9,385 nt of DNA from Planctomycetota bacterium (GTDB taxonomy: Bacteria; Planctomycetota; Phycisphaerae; SM23-33), in contig QNCB01000027.1 of NCBI GenBank assembly GCA_003644335.1, positions 1 to 9,385 of the forward strand, read 5' to 3'. Below, one piece after another: positions 1-6,204 of this stretch (the stretch's first letter is position 1; every line of letters begins with the position of its first letter). A program made the translations under genes and the position numbers. The notes below the pieces were generated by a model, which was not told the DNA's origin, ran no database searches, and saw only the letters and a program-made list of their open reading frames with translations.

Positions 1-1139
1 GCGTCAATGGGGATCGCCCTATCCGGCGAAGTCCCGCCGTCACCAGGAGATGTCTCGAGCATTGCCGAGTCGATCAAATCGACGGGGTTGGTCTGGTCCG
101 GAATCGACGGCAATGTCGTACTGGAAATGAACTTCAAAAGGTCCTTGGTGAACGGCCCTGAGGGCATCGCTTTCTTCAGGTTCGGGGTTGACTCCATCTT
201 GATCGCGGCCTTCTTCGCGACCTCTCTAGCATGGAGCTTGATACGCTCCTTAAAGAAGTCATCCACCGAGAGAATCGTTTTGAACCCTAAGTTGTCCTGA
301 TCGTCAACCTCCGCCTGGTTGTTGAAAATCTTCAGGACTTTCGAAGACGCATCCAAAAGGCTATCCGGAGACACGTACGCGTGGGGCTTTCCGATAGTCT
401 GCAGGTTCACTTCCGGATCCATCTTGGCGTTACGGTAACGTTCCGCGATTTCTCGCATCTTCTCAATCGCAGACTTGGAATCATCTCGGGCGTAAGAGGG
501 AACTTCCTTCTTGTAGAGTTTATCTACGTACTTATCCCCCTTCTTTTCCAGCGCCTTGGCATTTGCGTCTGCCAACTTTGATCCCCAGGACTTCGCAATT
601 TGATCGTGCGACATTCCGGAACGTCTCAAAATGGGGTAGAGAGGGATCTTGGTCGAGTAGTATTCAAGTTGAGGCTGCCCCTTGGCTGGGTCCATGCTAA
701 TCTTGAAGTTCGATCCCCCCAGGGTATTGAACCCGGCTTCTAGAATTCCGTTGGCACGTTTACGCGAGTATACCCCAGGTTTCCGTCGTACCATATTGGA
801 CATGGAGTGTTCATTCCCCCCGATGATGAAGGTGTGCCGGGGGGTAAAATACGGCACTCGGACAAGCGTGAAGTTCTTCATCTCATCGATGACCTTCCCG
901 TCCTTGTCCTTCATGCGTACGGTGCCCTTCACTGATTCGAACAGCGAGTCACCTGTAAGGATGGCCTTCTTCTGAGCTGAAGGACTGTAGTCCTTCCCTG
1001 TGACTTGAAGGTCATCTACTTCAATAGTCTTATTACGCGACTGGATAGGGAACGACTCTTGGAGTCCTTCCATAACTTTCTGGCGAATAAGTTCGCGCCT
1101 CTCGTCAGGCCCGATCATGAGCGGGGTCAGCTTGGCCAT
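1..1139 (-). CDS. RpoB-like RNA polymerase beta subunit, N-terminal part (3' end outside window)
   Basis: Read on the minus strand, the frame stays open for 379 codons from the ATG at 1139-1137 to the window edge, so the protein is incomplete. I assign it to the beta subunit of multisubunit RNA polymerase. Residues 104-123 (TFIIGGNE start, PGV end) match the bacterial beta block FIINGTERV...PGV. Residues 279-285 (DDQDNLG) match DDIDHLG, followed by a helix like the beta VGELL region. Residues 348-352 (DQTNP) match DQNNP of the rifampicin region, with GDGG at 366-369 and RA at 374-375 matching GPGG and RA. Order is conserved but spacing is shorter than in E. coli beta, so the lobe is compact. 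The catalytic C-terminal half and any beta-prime subunit lie outside the window. The start is supported by a GGAGG at 1144-1148. Known phage relatives are the split polymerases of phiKZ-type and PBS1/AR9-type phages; membership in those groups is not shown here. Confidence 0.85.
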   Translation of the reverse strand, partial: MAKLTPLMIGPDERRELIRQKVMEGLQESFPIQSRNKTIEVDDLQVTGKDYSPSAQKKAILTGDSLFESVKGTVRMKDKDGKVIDEMKNFTLVRVPYFTPRHTFIIGGNEHSMSNMVRRKPGVYSRKRANGILEAGFNTLGGSNFKISMDPAKGQPQLEYYSTKIPLYPILRRSGMSHDQIAKSWGSKLADANAKALEKKGDKYVDKLYKKEVPSYARDDSKSAIEKMREIAERYRNAKMDPEVNLQTIGKPHAYVSPDSLLDASSKVLKIFNNQAEVDDQDNLGFKTILSVDDFFKERIKLHAREVAKKAAIKMESTPNLKKAMPSGPFTKDLLKFISSTTLPSIPDQTNPVDLIDSAMLETSPGDGGTSPDRAIPID

Positions 1140-1159
1140 GTCTCCTCCGAACTTTTCTA

Positions 1160-1165
1160 AGTATA
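1160..1165 (-). promoter_or_regulatory. Candidate -10 element for the RpoB-like gene
   Basis: On the minus strand the hexamer TATACT (5 of 6 to TATAAT) lies about 20 bases before the ATG of the RpoB-like gene. A start site about seven bases downstream would leave a very short leader holding little more than the GGAGG site. The -35 position 17 bases upstream reads TTCTCG, a poor match, so this is either a weak sigma70-type promoter, a promoter for another factor, or chance. Confidence 0.3.
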
Positions 1166-1233
1166 GAGCACCAATTCAGAATCGAGAATCCATTTTGGTA
1201 AAAGAATACGTGGACGACAAGAGGATTCTTTCC

Positions 1234-1337
1234 AAGGAGGTGACAATGTCGTTGCTCAAGAGACAGGTGAGCGGCCTGGGGTGATCATCGAGCTGCTTTG
1301 GGAGTTTTTTAAATCTCTCAAGCGGATTCGATACTGA
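1234..1337 (+). other. Strong Shine-Dalgarno with two tiny overlapping reading frames
   Basis: The plus strand carries AAGGAGGTGA at 1234-1243, ten bases fully complementary to the usual 16S rRNA 3' end, two bases before an ATG at 1246. That frame encodes 12 residues (MSLLKRQVSGLG) and ends at TGA 1282-1284. It overlaps, as GTGA, a second frame from GTG 1281 to TGA 1337 encoding 18 residues, MIIELLWEFFKSLKRIRY if GTG is read as Met. That peptide has a hydrophobic front and a basic tail. Both neighbours lie on the other strand and no clear plus-strand promoter was found. The same bases read on the minus strand give an anti-Shine-Dalgarno in the leader of the RpoB-like gene. Either role, or neither, is possible. 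Confidence 0.2.
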
Positions 1338-1364
1338 CCCCAAACGTCGACGCCACTCGAGACC

Positions 1365-1946
1365 TCAGGATTCTTCGGGTTCTGGGGTCTCTTTTTGGTC
1401 CGGAGACTCCTCCGCGTCTCCGTTTAAAAGCGCCGCGAACGCCGCCTCGGGGTTAGGGGGGTATACTCGATTCTTAGTCGCCTCTTCGGCTTTCTTCTTC
1501 ATTTCTTCAAGATACTCAGGATCGGTTTCAAGCCACGAAAATTGCACGCAACGCGTACCATCGTGGAGCTGGAAGTGCTCTTCAAACTCTTTCAGCCCTT
1601 CCCCTCGGAGTGTCTTGTCTTTTACTTCTTTATAGTCCACCACCTGAACATGTGGACAAGTCCAGTCACCTACTTCAGGAAGTTTAATCCGTTCTTCAGC
1701 CAACATTGCCTTGCATCGGTCACACTTCTCCCACGGGCGCCACAAGATAAACGTCTTGGTAAAGCTGACCATCCGGACCTTCCGACCCGGTTGAAGATCT
1801 TCGATGTCTTTAGCGATAAGGGGATCTTCTTTATGCGGCGCTCCAAAAAGAGTAGGAAGTTCAGTCTCGGCTGACATGCGGGGAGGTTCCGCCCGGGCCC
1901 CTTGAAGCAAGTTTATGACGCTCTCGTCTCGCTTATCCATAGCCAT
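1365..1946 (-). CDS. Hypothetical 193-aa protein with possible zinc site, next to portal
   Basis: I do not recognise this family. It starts one base after the portal stop (TAA-G-ATG), so it is almost certainly co-transcribed and translationally coupled. The first ATG at 1946 is preferred over the one at codon 3 because a GAGGGG at 1957-1962 is better spaced for it. A central region has C75-x2-C78 and later C97-P-H99, which could bind one zinc ion as a CCCH ribbon; a further C133 follows. The N-terminal 45 residues and the C-terminal 45 (acidic, rich in Glu, Pro and Ala, ending PEPEES) look disordered. A charged helical stretch, EYLEEMKKKAEEATKN, lies at about 144-159. Its place directly after the portal suggests a virion-assembly role such as a head or portal accessory protein, but that is inference from position only. 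Confidence 0.75.
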   Translation of the reverse strand: MAMDKRDESVINLLQGARAEPPRMSAETELPTLFGAPHKEDPLIAKDIEDLQPGRKVRMVSFTKTFILWRPWEKCDRCKAMLAEERIKLPEVGDWTCPHVQVVDYKEVKDKTLRGEGLKEFEEHFQLHDGTRCVQFSWLETDPEYLEEMKKKAEEATKNRVYPPNPEAAFAALLNGDAEESPDQKETPEPEES

Positions 1947-1947
1947 C

Positions 1948-3687
1948 TTACATCATCCCCTCTTGCGACTGTTCACCTTTGCCACGAGTCATCTGTTCCC
2001 AACGCATCATCGCAACTGAATAGAGTACTAGGTCTTCTTTCAATAGTGAATCCATTGCGCTACGTCGACCACCGTCGTCCATAGACATCCATTCCTGTAC
2101 TATTTGATCAGCTTGCCCAATGATTTGCTGTTGGTCATACCCCATCCCACCAGTTTGCTGTGACTCCATTTGAATCTGCTTCGCCATGTTGTTCTGGAGT
2201 TGTTTGACTTCAATCTGCAGTTCAGCATCTCGACGTACGGCATCGAGTTCTTCTTGTTTAATACGTTCCTCTTCCTGATCAAGGTCGATGCTATTTTGCT
2301 CTGCCATCGTCTGATCGGAAATGATGCGCCTGCCCATCTGCATTCCAGACTGGTAGAGCTGCATCATTACCTGCTTCTGATACTGGTCGTCAATCATGCG
2401 GAACGGCGCGAGCTCTACCTGTAGCTTCGCATAACCGAGGAATTTGGAACAGCTATCGTCGATCCACTGCATGCAGTCATTGAGGTCATTGACGTGCGTT
2501 TCGAGTTGGTTCTCGATGAGGCGCAGGGTTGCTTCCATTCCGCTCTTTGTCAGGCCCCCATAGAGAAATTCCATGGGGATTCCCAACGCTGCAACAATGT
2601 TCTTCTCAGCCTCTTGAACTTCACCGAGAGTCAGAAGGGCACGTCCCTGACCGCCAATCTGCGTCATTCCGATGGGTATAGGAGCGAACATCACATGTAG
2701 CGGATCAACACGCCACTGCTTGAAGTGATCTTTAAGTTTGGTTTTCCATTCTTCCAAACTGATAGTTGTAACAGGGTCGGCATTTCCGCTTTGTTGTGCC
2801 GGGTGGACAATACGGAAAGGCGTTAGGTGGTCAAGCGCGATAGCTTCGTTTGCCTTACGCAAAATGGCTGCGTAGTGAAATAGCTGCAGCGTAGAAAGAA
2901 GCGGTGGGAGACCCCACTGCGGATTAATCCCAGCAGGCCCCCCGACCTTCATGTGGAAGATATAGCCTGGAGCGAACTTGAACTGTTTCTTTTTCTTAAT
3001 CGCTTTCAAGAATCCAACAGGCATGCTGTCGATTACGAACTTATGGCCCTTCTGAACGCCGTCAACTAGCATCTGAGGGATTGTATAATAGTACACCGAC
3101 GCCCCTGTGAGCGGGTTGAAGTCGATGTCCATATGCTTGGGGTCCCAGCGAATGAAATTGATACGCCTACTTACCGACAGTTTTCGATCTTCGATTTCCT
3201 TTTCAGTCGCGGTCACTTCTGTACGGCATGCTGGACAACGGTAAGTGAACTTGAGAGATGCGTAACCATACTTGTAATCCAAGTTCTGGATGTTGGTGAG
3301 GGTCTTACACTTCGGGCATTTCAGATAACGGATGAAGGGTTGGTACATGGATAGAAAGGCATTTCCGTACACGTACTTGTCCAGCGTCATCTCGATCAAC
3401 AGCTCACGAACGTGAATTACCTTCTCCAGTAAATTTTTGTGTCGGACCTTCAACGCCTCATTCGGCGTATCATAAAGAATCTCAGTAATCGGGTACTCCC
3501 CGAACTTTCGCAGAGCAGCGTAGATGTGGGCAGAGTTGTAGAAGAGATACTCACACCACTTAAACAGCTCTTTAAGACGCCGAGGACTGTAAACCTGGCT
3601 ATAAGTGTGGTAAGGATTGGTGTGCGGGGCTGTATCACGCATACCCTTAAACATGTAAGGGTCTGAAACATTGAAATCATTCGCCAT
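1948..3687 (-). CDS. Phage portal protein with an inserted zinc ribbon
   Basis: The 579-residue product has the length and layout of a tailed-phage portal, the dodecameric ring at the capsid vertex through which DNA is packaged and where the tail attaches. Portal-like features include a helical N-terminal region, VGGPAGINPQWGLPPL at about 248-263, a long helix near 264-286, FRIVHP at 291-296, and an EAEKNIVAALGIPMEFLYG stretch at about 359-377, where portals have a helix followed by a GIP turn. A Gln/Glu-rich coiled-coil-like tail covers about 465-535. Residues 124-154 add two pairs, C124-x2-C127 and C151-x2-C154, which look like a zinc ribbon set into the clip or wing region. The start is backed by AGGAG at 3697-3701. 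The gene leads the leftward cluster containing the RpoB-like gene. The family call is confident; the exact phage group is unknown. Confidence 0.85.
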   Translation of the reverse strand: MANDFNVSDPYMFKGMRDTAPHTNPYHTYSQVYSPRRLKELFKWCEYLFYNSAHIYAALRKFGEYPITEILYDTPNEALKVRHKNLLEKVIHVRELLIEMTLDKYVYGNAFLSMYQPFIRYLKCPKCKTLTNIQNLDYKYGYASLKFTYRCPACRTEVTATEKEIEDRKLSVSRRINFIRWDPKHMDIDFNPLTGASVYYYTIPQMLVDGVQKGHKFVIDSMPVGFLKAIKKKKQFKFAPGYIFHMKVGGPAGINPQWGLPPLLSTLQLFHYAAILRKANEAIALDHLTPFRIVHPAQQSGNADPVTTISLEEWKTKLKDHFKQWRVDPLHVMFAPIPIGMTQIGGQGRALLTLGEVQEAEKNIVAALGIPMEFLYGGLTKSGMEATLRLIENQLETHVNDLNDCMQWIDDSCSKFLGYAKLQVELAPFRMIDDQYQKQVMMQLYQSGMQMGRRIISDQTMAEQNSIDLDQEEERIKQEELDAVRRDAELQIEVKQLQNNMAKQIQMESQQTGGMGYDQQQIIGQADQIVQEWMSMDDGGRRSAMDSLLKEDLVLYSVAMMRWEQMTRGKGEQSQEGMM

Positions 3688-3720
3688 GACGTGCCTCTCC
3701 TACATCAAACGCGCTACAGA

Positions 3721-3726
3721 ATCATA
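3721..3726 (-). promoter_or_regulatory. Candidate -10 element for the leftward portal operon
   Basis: In the 61-base divergent gap 3688-3748 the minus strand reads TATGAT, 5 of 6 to the sigma70 -10 consensus. At a 17-base spacing the -35 position reads TAGTGA, only 3 of 6. The start site would fall about 25 bases before the portal ATG, leaving room for the AGGAG site. I could not find an equally good rightward promoter in the gap. Confidence 0.35.
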
Positions 3727-3748
3727 GCCCAAAATTGGAGTAATCACT

Positions 3749-5800
3749 ATGAAGATCAGCCTCAATTCCATAAACGGAACCCCCGTATTCACTGTGGAAG
3801 ACCCCACGTCTACGGGAGGCAGGGTCTTCGGAGGCACCCTCGACAGGTCCAAAACTCATTGGCGTTTTCCTGCATTTCCTCCATTTGTCGAGAGAGTACT
3901 ACATGACCTCGGTAAAGTCTATAAACCCCTCGAGTTTTCTCCTGAAGCTCAAGCATGGGTCGACACTTTGAAAACGGAAGCCGACTGGATCGAATACGCT
4001 AGCCAAGTTAAGCTCCCAGGACCGTTCAAGAACTACGAACACCAAGCAATAGGGCTCGGAAAGCTGCTTCACAACTACCGGTACATTCTTCAGTGGGAGA
4101 TGGGGACCGGAAAAACAAAGCCCATAATTGACCTGGCCTACCTCCTAGGAGAAAAGGTGCTGGTACTCTGCCCTCTTGTAGCTTCGCGAAACTGGGAAAA
4201 AGAAGTGCGCAAGCATACGGACCGCGGATTATCTCCTCTCGCTATGTTGGGGTCTCGCGGAAAGAAATTACGAATCTTGAACGATCACGATAGTGCTGAT
4301 GTATTCATAGTTACCTACGATACCGCACGACTTCATGGAATGCCGTCCATCGCACCCAAAGTCATGAAGCTCGTAGCCGAGCAGCGAGGATACACTCCTC
4401 CTGATTCGTTAAAGCGAGCATTGATACGCCTAAACGACCCCGCCATTCAGCTACGCCTGGCTAAAGAATGGCTAAAAGGACGCCCTGCCAAAGAGATAGG
4501 CAAGGAAGCACGAGAGCTCGCCCACGGTTCTCTTCAGTGGATCACTCAACTAGGATGTAGTGTTATAGTCGCGGATGAGTCTCACCGCATAAAGCACATC
4601 AAAAGTCAGCGCACTAAGATCTGTATGCGTCTCGCTGCGAAGTTTCCCCGCAGATATCTTCTCAGTGGTACTCTCAGCCTCGGTGATCCACGAGACCTCT
4701 ATCCCCAACTCAAGTTCCTAGCTCCATATGTGTTGCCGTACGACTACCAGAAATTCTGTAACAAGTATGTAGTTTATTCTCAATGGAATAAACACGTAGT
4801 TGTGGGGTATAAGAAGCTAGATACTCTCAACAAAGTAGTTACTGGGATTTCCGACCGCAGAGAACTTGACGACTGTGTGGACCTTCCTGAGCGCACAACC
4901 GAGACAATTTATTTTGACCTCACCAAGGCGCAGCTCCATGACTACAACCAAGCAGTGGAGCAGATGGTCATTGACCGCCCAAACACAGAACCCCTGGAAC
5001 TGCAGAACGGTGCGATTCGCCTTAACAAGCTCCTACAAATCTGCAGCGGGTTTTTCTACTCCCCCAAGGGTGGAGAGAATCTCTGTGACAGTTGCCCAAA
5101 TCTTCGCAAGTGTGTTGCGCAAGGCATTCACCCAGGCTCGCCCCTCTGCATTTTGGATGCGGCTCAGTCAGAGCGCGAAACTCTACGTTACGCCACAAAC
5201 CCCAAGCTCAACATGCTCGAAGAGTTCCTAGATGACCTTCTGGAAAACCCTAAAGCTAAAGTTATTGTGTGGGCGAACTTCGAAGCTGAATTAGACGATA
5301 TTGAAGGTCTGCTAGTAAAAAAGAAGCTCGGATACGTACGAGTTGACGGCAGCAACTCCAAAAAGATGTCGGAAATGGAAGACACTTTTCAAGGAGATTC
5401 CGAATGCCGCGTATTTCTGGGGCAGATCAAGACGGGTATTTCAGTTACATTGACCGCGGCTAAGTACACGATTTACTACTCGAGGAGCTGGTCTCTGGAG
5501 GATTGGCTACAGTCCCGAAACCGCAACTACCGTATCGGTCAAACCGAGAAGACGGTCATTTACCACTTTTGTGCGCGCAAGACTGTAGAGACTCAGCAGA
5601 TTGCAGCACTGCGGTCTAAGCAGGACATCTCATCCTCCCTGACTAAGCACGTTAACTGTATGCTCTGTGTGCAATATCCTACATGCGTTAAAGAGAAAAT
5701 TGACCCGTGGACTGATGGTTGTATTTTGGGTCGCGAAGCAAAGAAAAGAATCACCAAAGTCGGAGTCGTCCATCTCGGAGAGGACACGGAGGAAAGTTAA
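3749..5800 (+). CDS. SNF2-family DEAD/H helicase (translocase) with two cysteine modules
   Basis: This 683-residue protein is a superfamily 2 ATPase of the SNF2 type, which moves along double-stranded DNA and remodels or strips bound proteins. Visible motifs are motif I GTGKT at 119-123, motif II DESH at 276-279, motif III SGT at 306-308, motif V around GISVTLT at 563-569 and motif VI QSRNRNYRIGQ at 588-598, close to the SNF2 consensus ending RIGQ. About 154 residues separate the motif I lysine from motif II, including a charged helical insert at about 200-265. Two four-cysteine modules with identical spacing (C-x2-C-x5-C-x11-C) occur at 446-467 and 637-658. The ATG at 3749 follows GGAG at 3737-3740. 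It is the first gene of the rightward cluster and overlaps the next by one base. It likely acts in phage replication or recombination with the nuclease two genes on. Confidence 0.92.
   Translation: MKISLNSINGTPVFTVEDPTSTGGRVFGGTLDRSKTHWRFPAFPPFVERVLHDLGKVYKPLEFSPEAQAWVDTLKTEADWIEYASQVKLPGPFKNYEHQAIGLGKLLHNYRYILQWEMGTGKTKPIIDLAYLLGEKVLVLCPLVASRNWEKEVRKHTDRGLSPLAMLGSRGKKLRILNDHDSADVFIVTYDTARLHGMPSIAPKVMKLVAEQRGYTPPDSLKRALIRLNDPAIQLRLAKEWLKGRPAKEIGKEARELAHGSLQWITQLGCSVIVADESHRIKHIKSQRTKICMRLAAKFPRRYLLSGTLSLGDPRDLYPQLKFLAPYVLPYDYQKFCNKYVVYSQWNKHVVVGYKKLDTLNKVVTGISDRRELDDCVDLPERTTETIYFDLTKAQLHDYNQAVEQMVIDRPNTEPLELQNGAIRLNKLLQICSGFFYSPKGGENLCDSCPNLRKCVAQGIHPGSPLCILDAAQSERETLRYATNPKLNMLEEFLDDLLENPKAKVIVWANFEAELDDIEGLLVKKKLGYVRVDGSNSKKMSEMEDTFQGDSECRVFLGQIKTGISVTLTAAKYTIYYSRSWSLEDWLQSRNRNYRIGQTEKTVIYHFCARKTVETQQIAALRSKQDISSSLTKHVNCMLCVQYPTCVKEKIDPWTDGCILGREAKKRITKVGVVHLGEDTEES
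5084..5149 (+). other. Cysteine module 1 in the SNF2 protein
   Basis: These bases encode residues 446-467 with Cys at 446, 449, 455 and 467. The module lies between the two helicase lobes, just after the start of lobe 2, and probably binds zinc or an iron-sulfur cluster. It shares spacing and several residues (CV, I-x-P, CIL) with module 2. Confidence 0.6.
5657..5722 (+). other. Cysteine module 2 in the SNF2 protein
   Basis: These bases encode residues 637-658 with Cys at 637, 640, 646 and 658, the same C-x2-C-x5-C-x11-C spacing as module 1. It lies after motif VI, near the C terminus, outside the conserved helicase core. Confidence 0.6.
5788..5792 (+). promoter_or_regulatory. Ribosome binding site fixing the start at 5800
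   Basis: GGAGG lies seven bases before the ATG at 5800-5802. The open frame could be extended upstream to 5719, but that start has no such site and would overlap the helicase by 82 bases, so the coupled TAATG start is preferred. Confidence 0.7.
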
Positions 5801-6204
5801 TGGATATCGTACTGAAAGAAGATGACGTAAAACGCATGCTTGGAGAAGCATTAGGCGTGGAGATCGATCCTCAGGATATGATAGTCGCGAAGGATCCGTT
5901 CACCGTAACAATCTCCAACGCAGAACGTTATCTAGGGAAAAAGAAGAAACCTGTTTTACGTGGTAAACCTGAAGCACCGGCGAACAACGAAACTCCTGAA
6001 GAAGAACCATTAGGAGACTCTCCCAGCGCCGATGATTCTCCTCTCTTGTCGATGGATGACATCAAAAAGGCCAGCACCGGGCTTGCGGGTATGCCTCCCG
6101 ATACCGGAAGCGACGCCAAGCATGCTTCGGCAGGTCGAGCTTTACGTCCTAATGAGTCCGACCGGACACCACCACCCACACAGAGAGGTAAGGAGCAACT
6201 GTAA
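5800..6204 (+). CDS. Small acidic, largely disordered protein (134 aa)
   Basis: I do not recognise the family. The product begins MDIVLKEDDVKRML and has a short, probably folded N-terminal part (about residues 1-45), then a basic patch GKKKKP at about 46-51, then a long low-complexity tail rich in Pro, Glu, Asp, Ser and Thr. A short possible helix, LLSMDDIKKAST, interrupts the tail. The gene overlaps the helicase stop by one base (TAATG) and its own stop overlaps the nuclease start in the same way, so the three genes are likely made in step. That placement suggests an adaptor or regulator linking the helicase and the nuclease, or a small DNA-metabolism accessory protein. This is inference from position; no motif supports a specific activity. 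Confidence 0.75.
   Translation: MDIVLKEDDVKRMLGEALGVEIDPQDMIVAKDPFTVTISNAERYLGKKKKPVLRGKPEAPANNETPEEEPLGDSPSADDSPLLSMDDIKKASTGLAGMPPDTGSDAKHASAGRALRPNESDRTPPPTQRGKEQL

Larger units (their letters stand above)
1140..1364. other. 225-base gap between minus-strand genes
   Basis: No substantial gene is visible here. On the minus strand it would be the leader of the RpoB-like gene. It contains an inverted repeat, AGAATCC at 1185-1191 and GGATTCT at 1223-1229, with a 31-base loop; a strong plus-strand Shine-Dalgarno sequence at 1234-1243; and a weak, bulged hairpin around 1297-1322 without a proper U-tract. No tRNA fold was recognised. Confidence 0.6.

Noticed and set aside
7..975. Three plus-strand frames of 66 to 97 codons at the left edge
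   Set aside because: They are antisense to the RpoB-like gene, whose minus frame is open for 379 codons and carries conserved blocks in order.
1297..1322. Possible intrinsic terminator around GGGAGTTTTTTAAATCTCTC
   Set aside because: The stem is short, bulged and mismatched, and the T run lies in the loop instead of after the stem.
1222..1375. AGGATTCTT repeated at 1222-1230 and 1367-1375
   Set aside because: Nine bases twice in 150 is weak evidence, and the second copy lies at and just inside the end of a coding region.
1542..1874. A 110-codon plus-strand frame opposite the 193-aa gene
   Set aside because: It shows no domain, lies wholly antisense to a coupled operon gene, and has no good ribosome binding site.
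5719..5799. Longer start for the 134-aa protein
   Set aside because: The extra 27 residues would overlap the helicase end, read as a basic shadow peptide and lack a ribosome site; GGAGG at 5788-5792 points to 5800.
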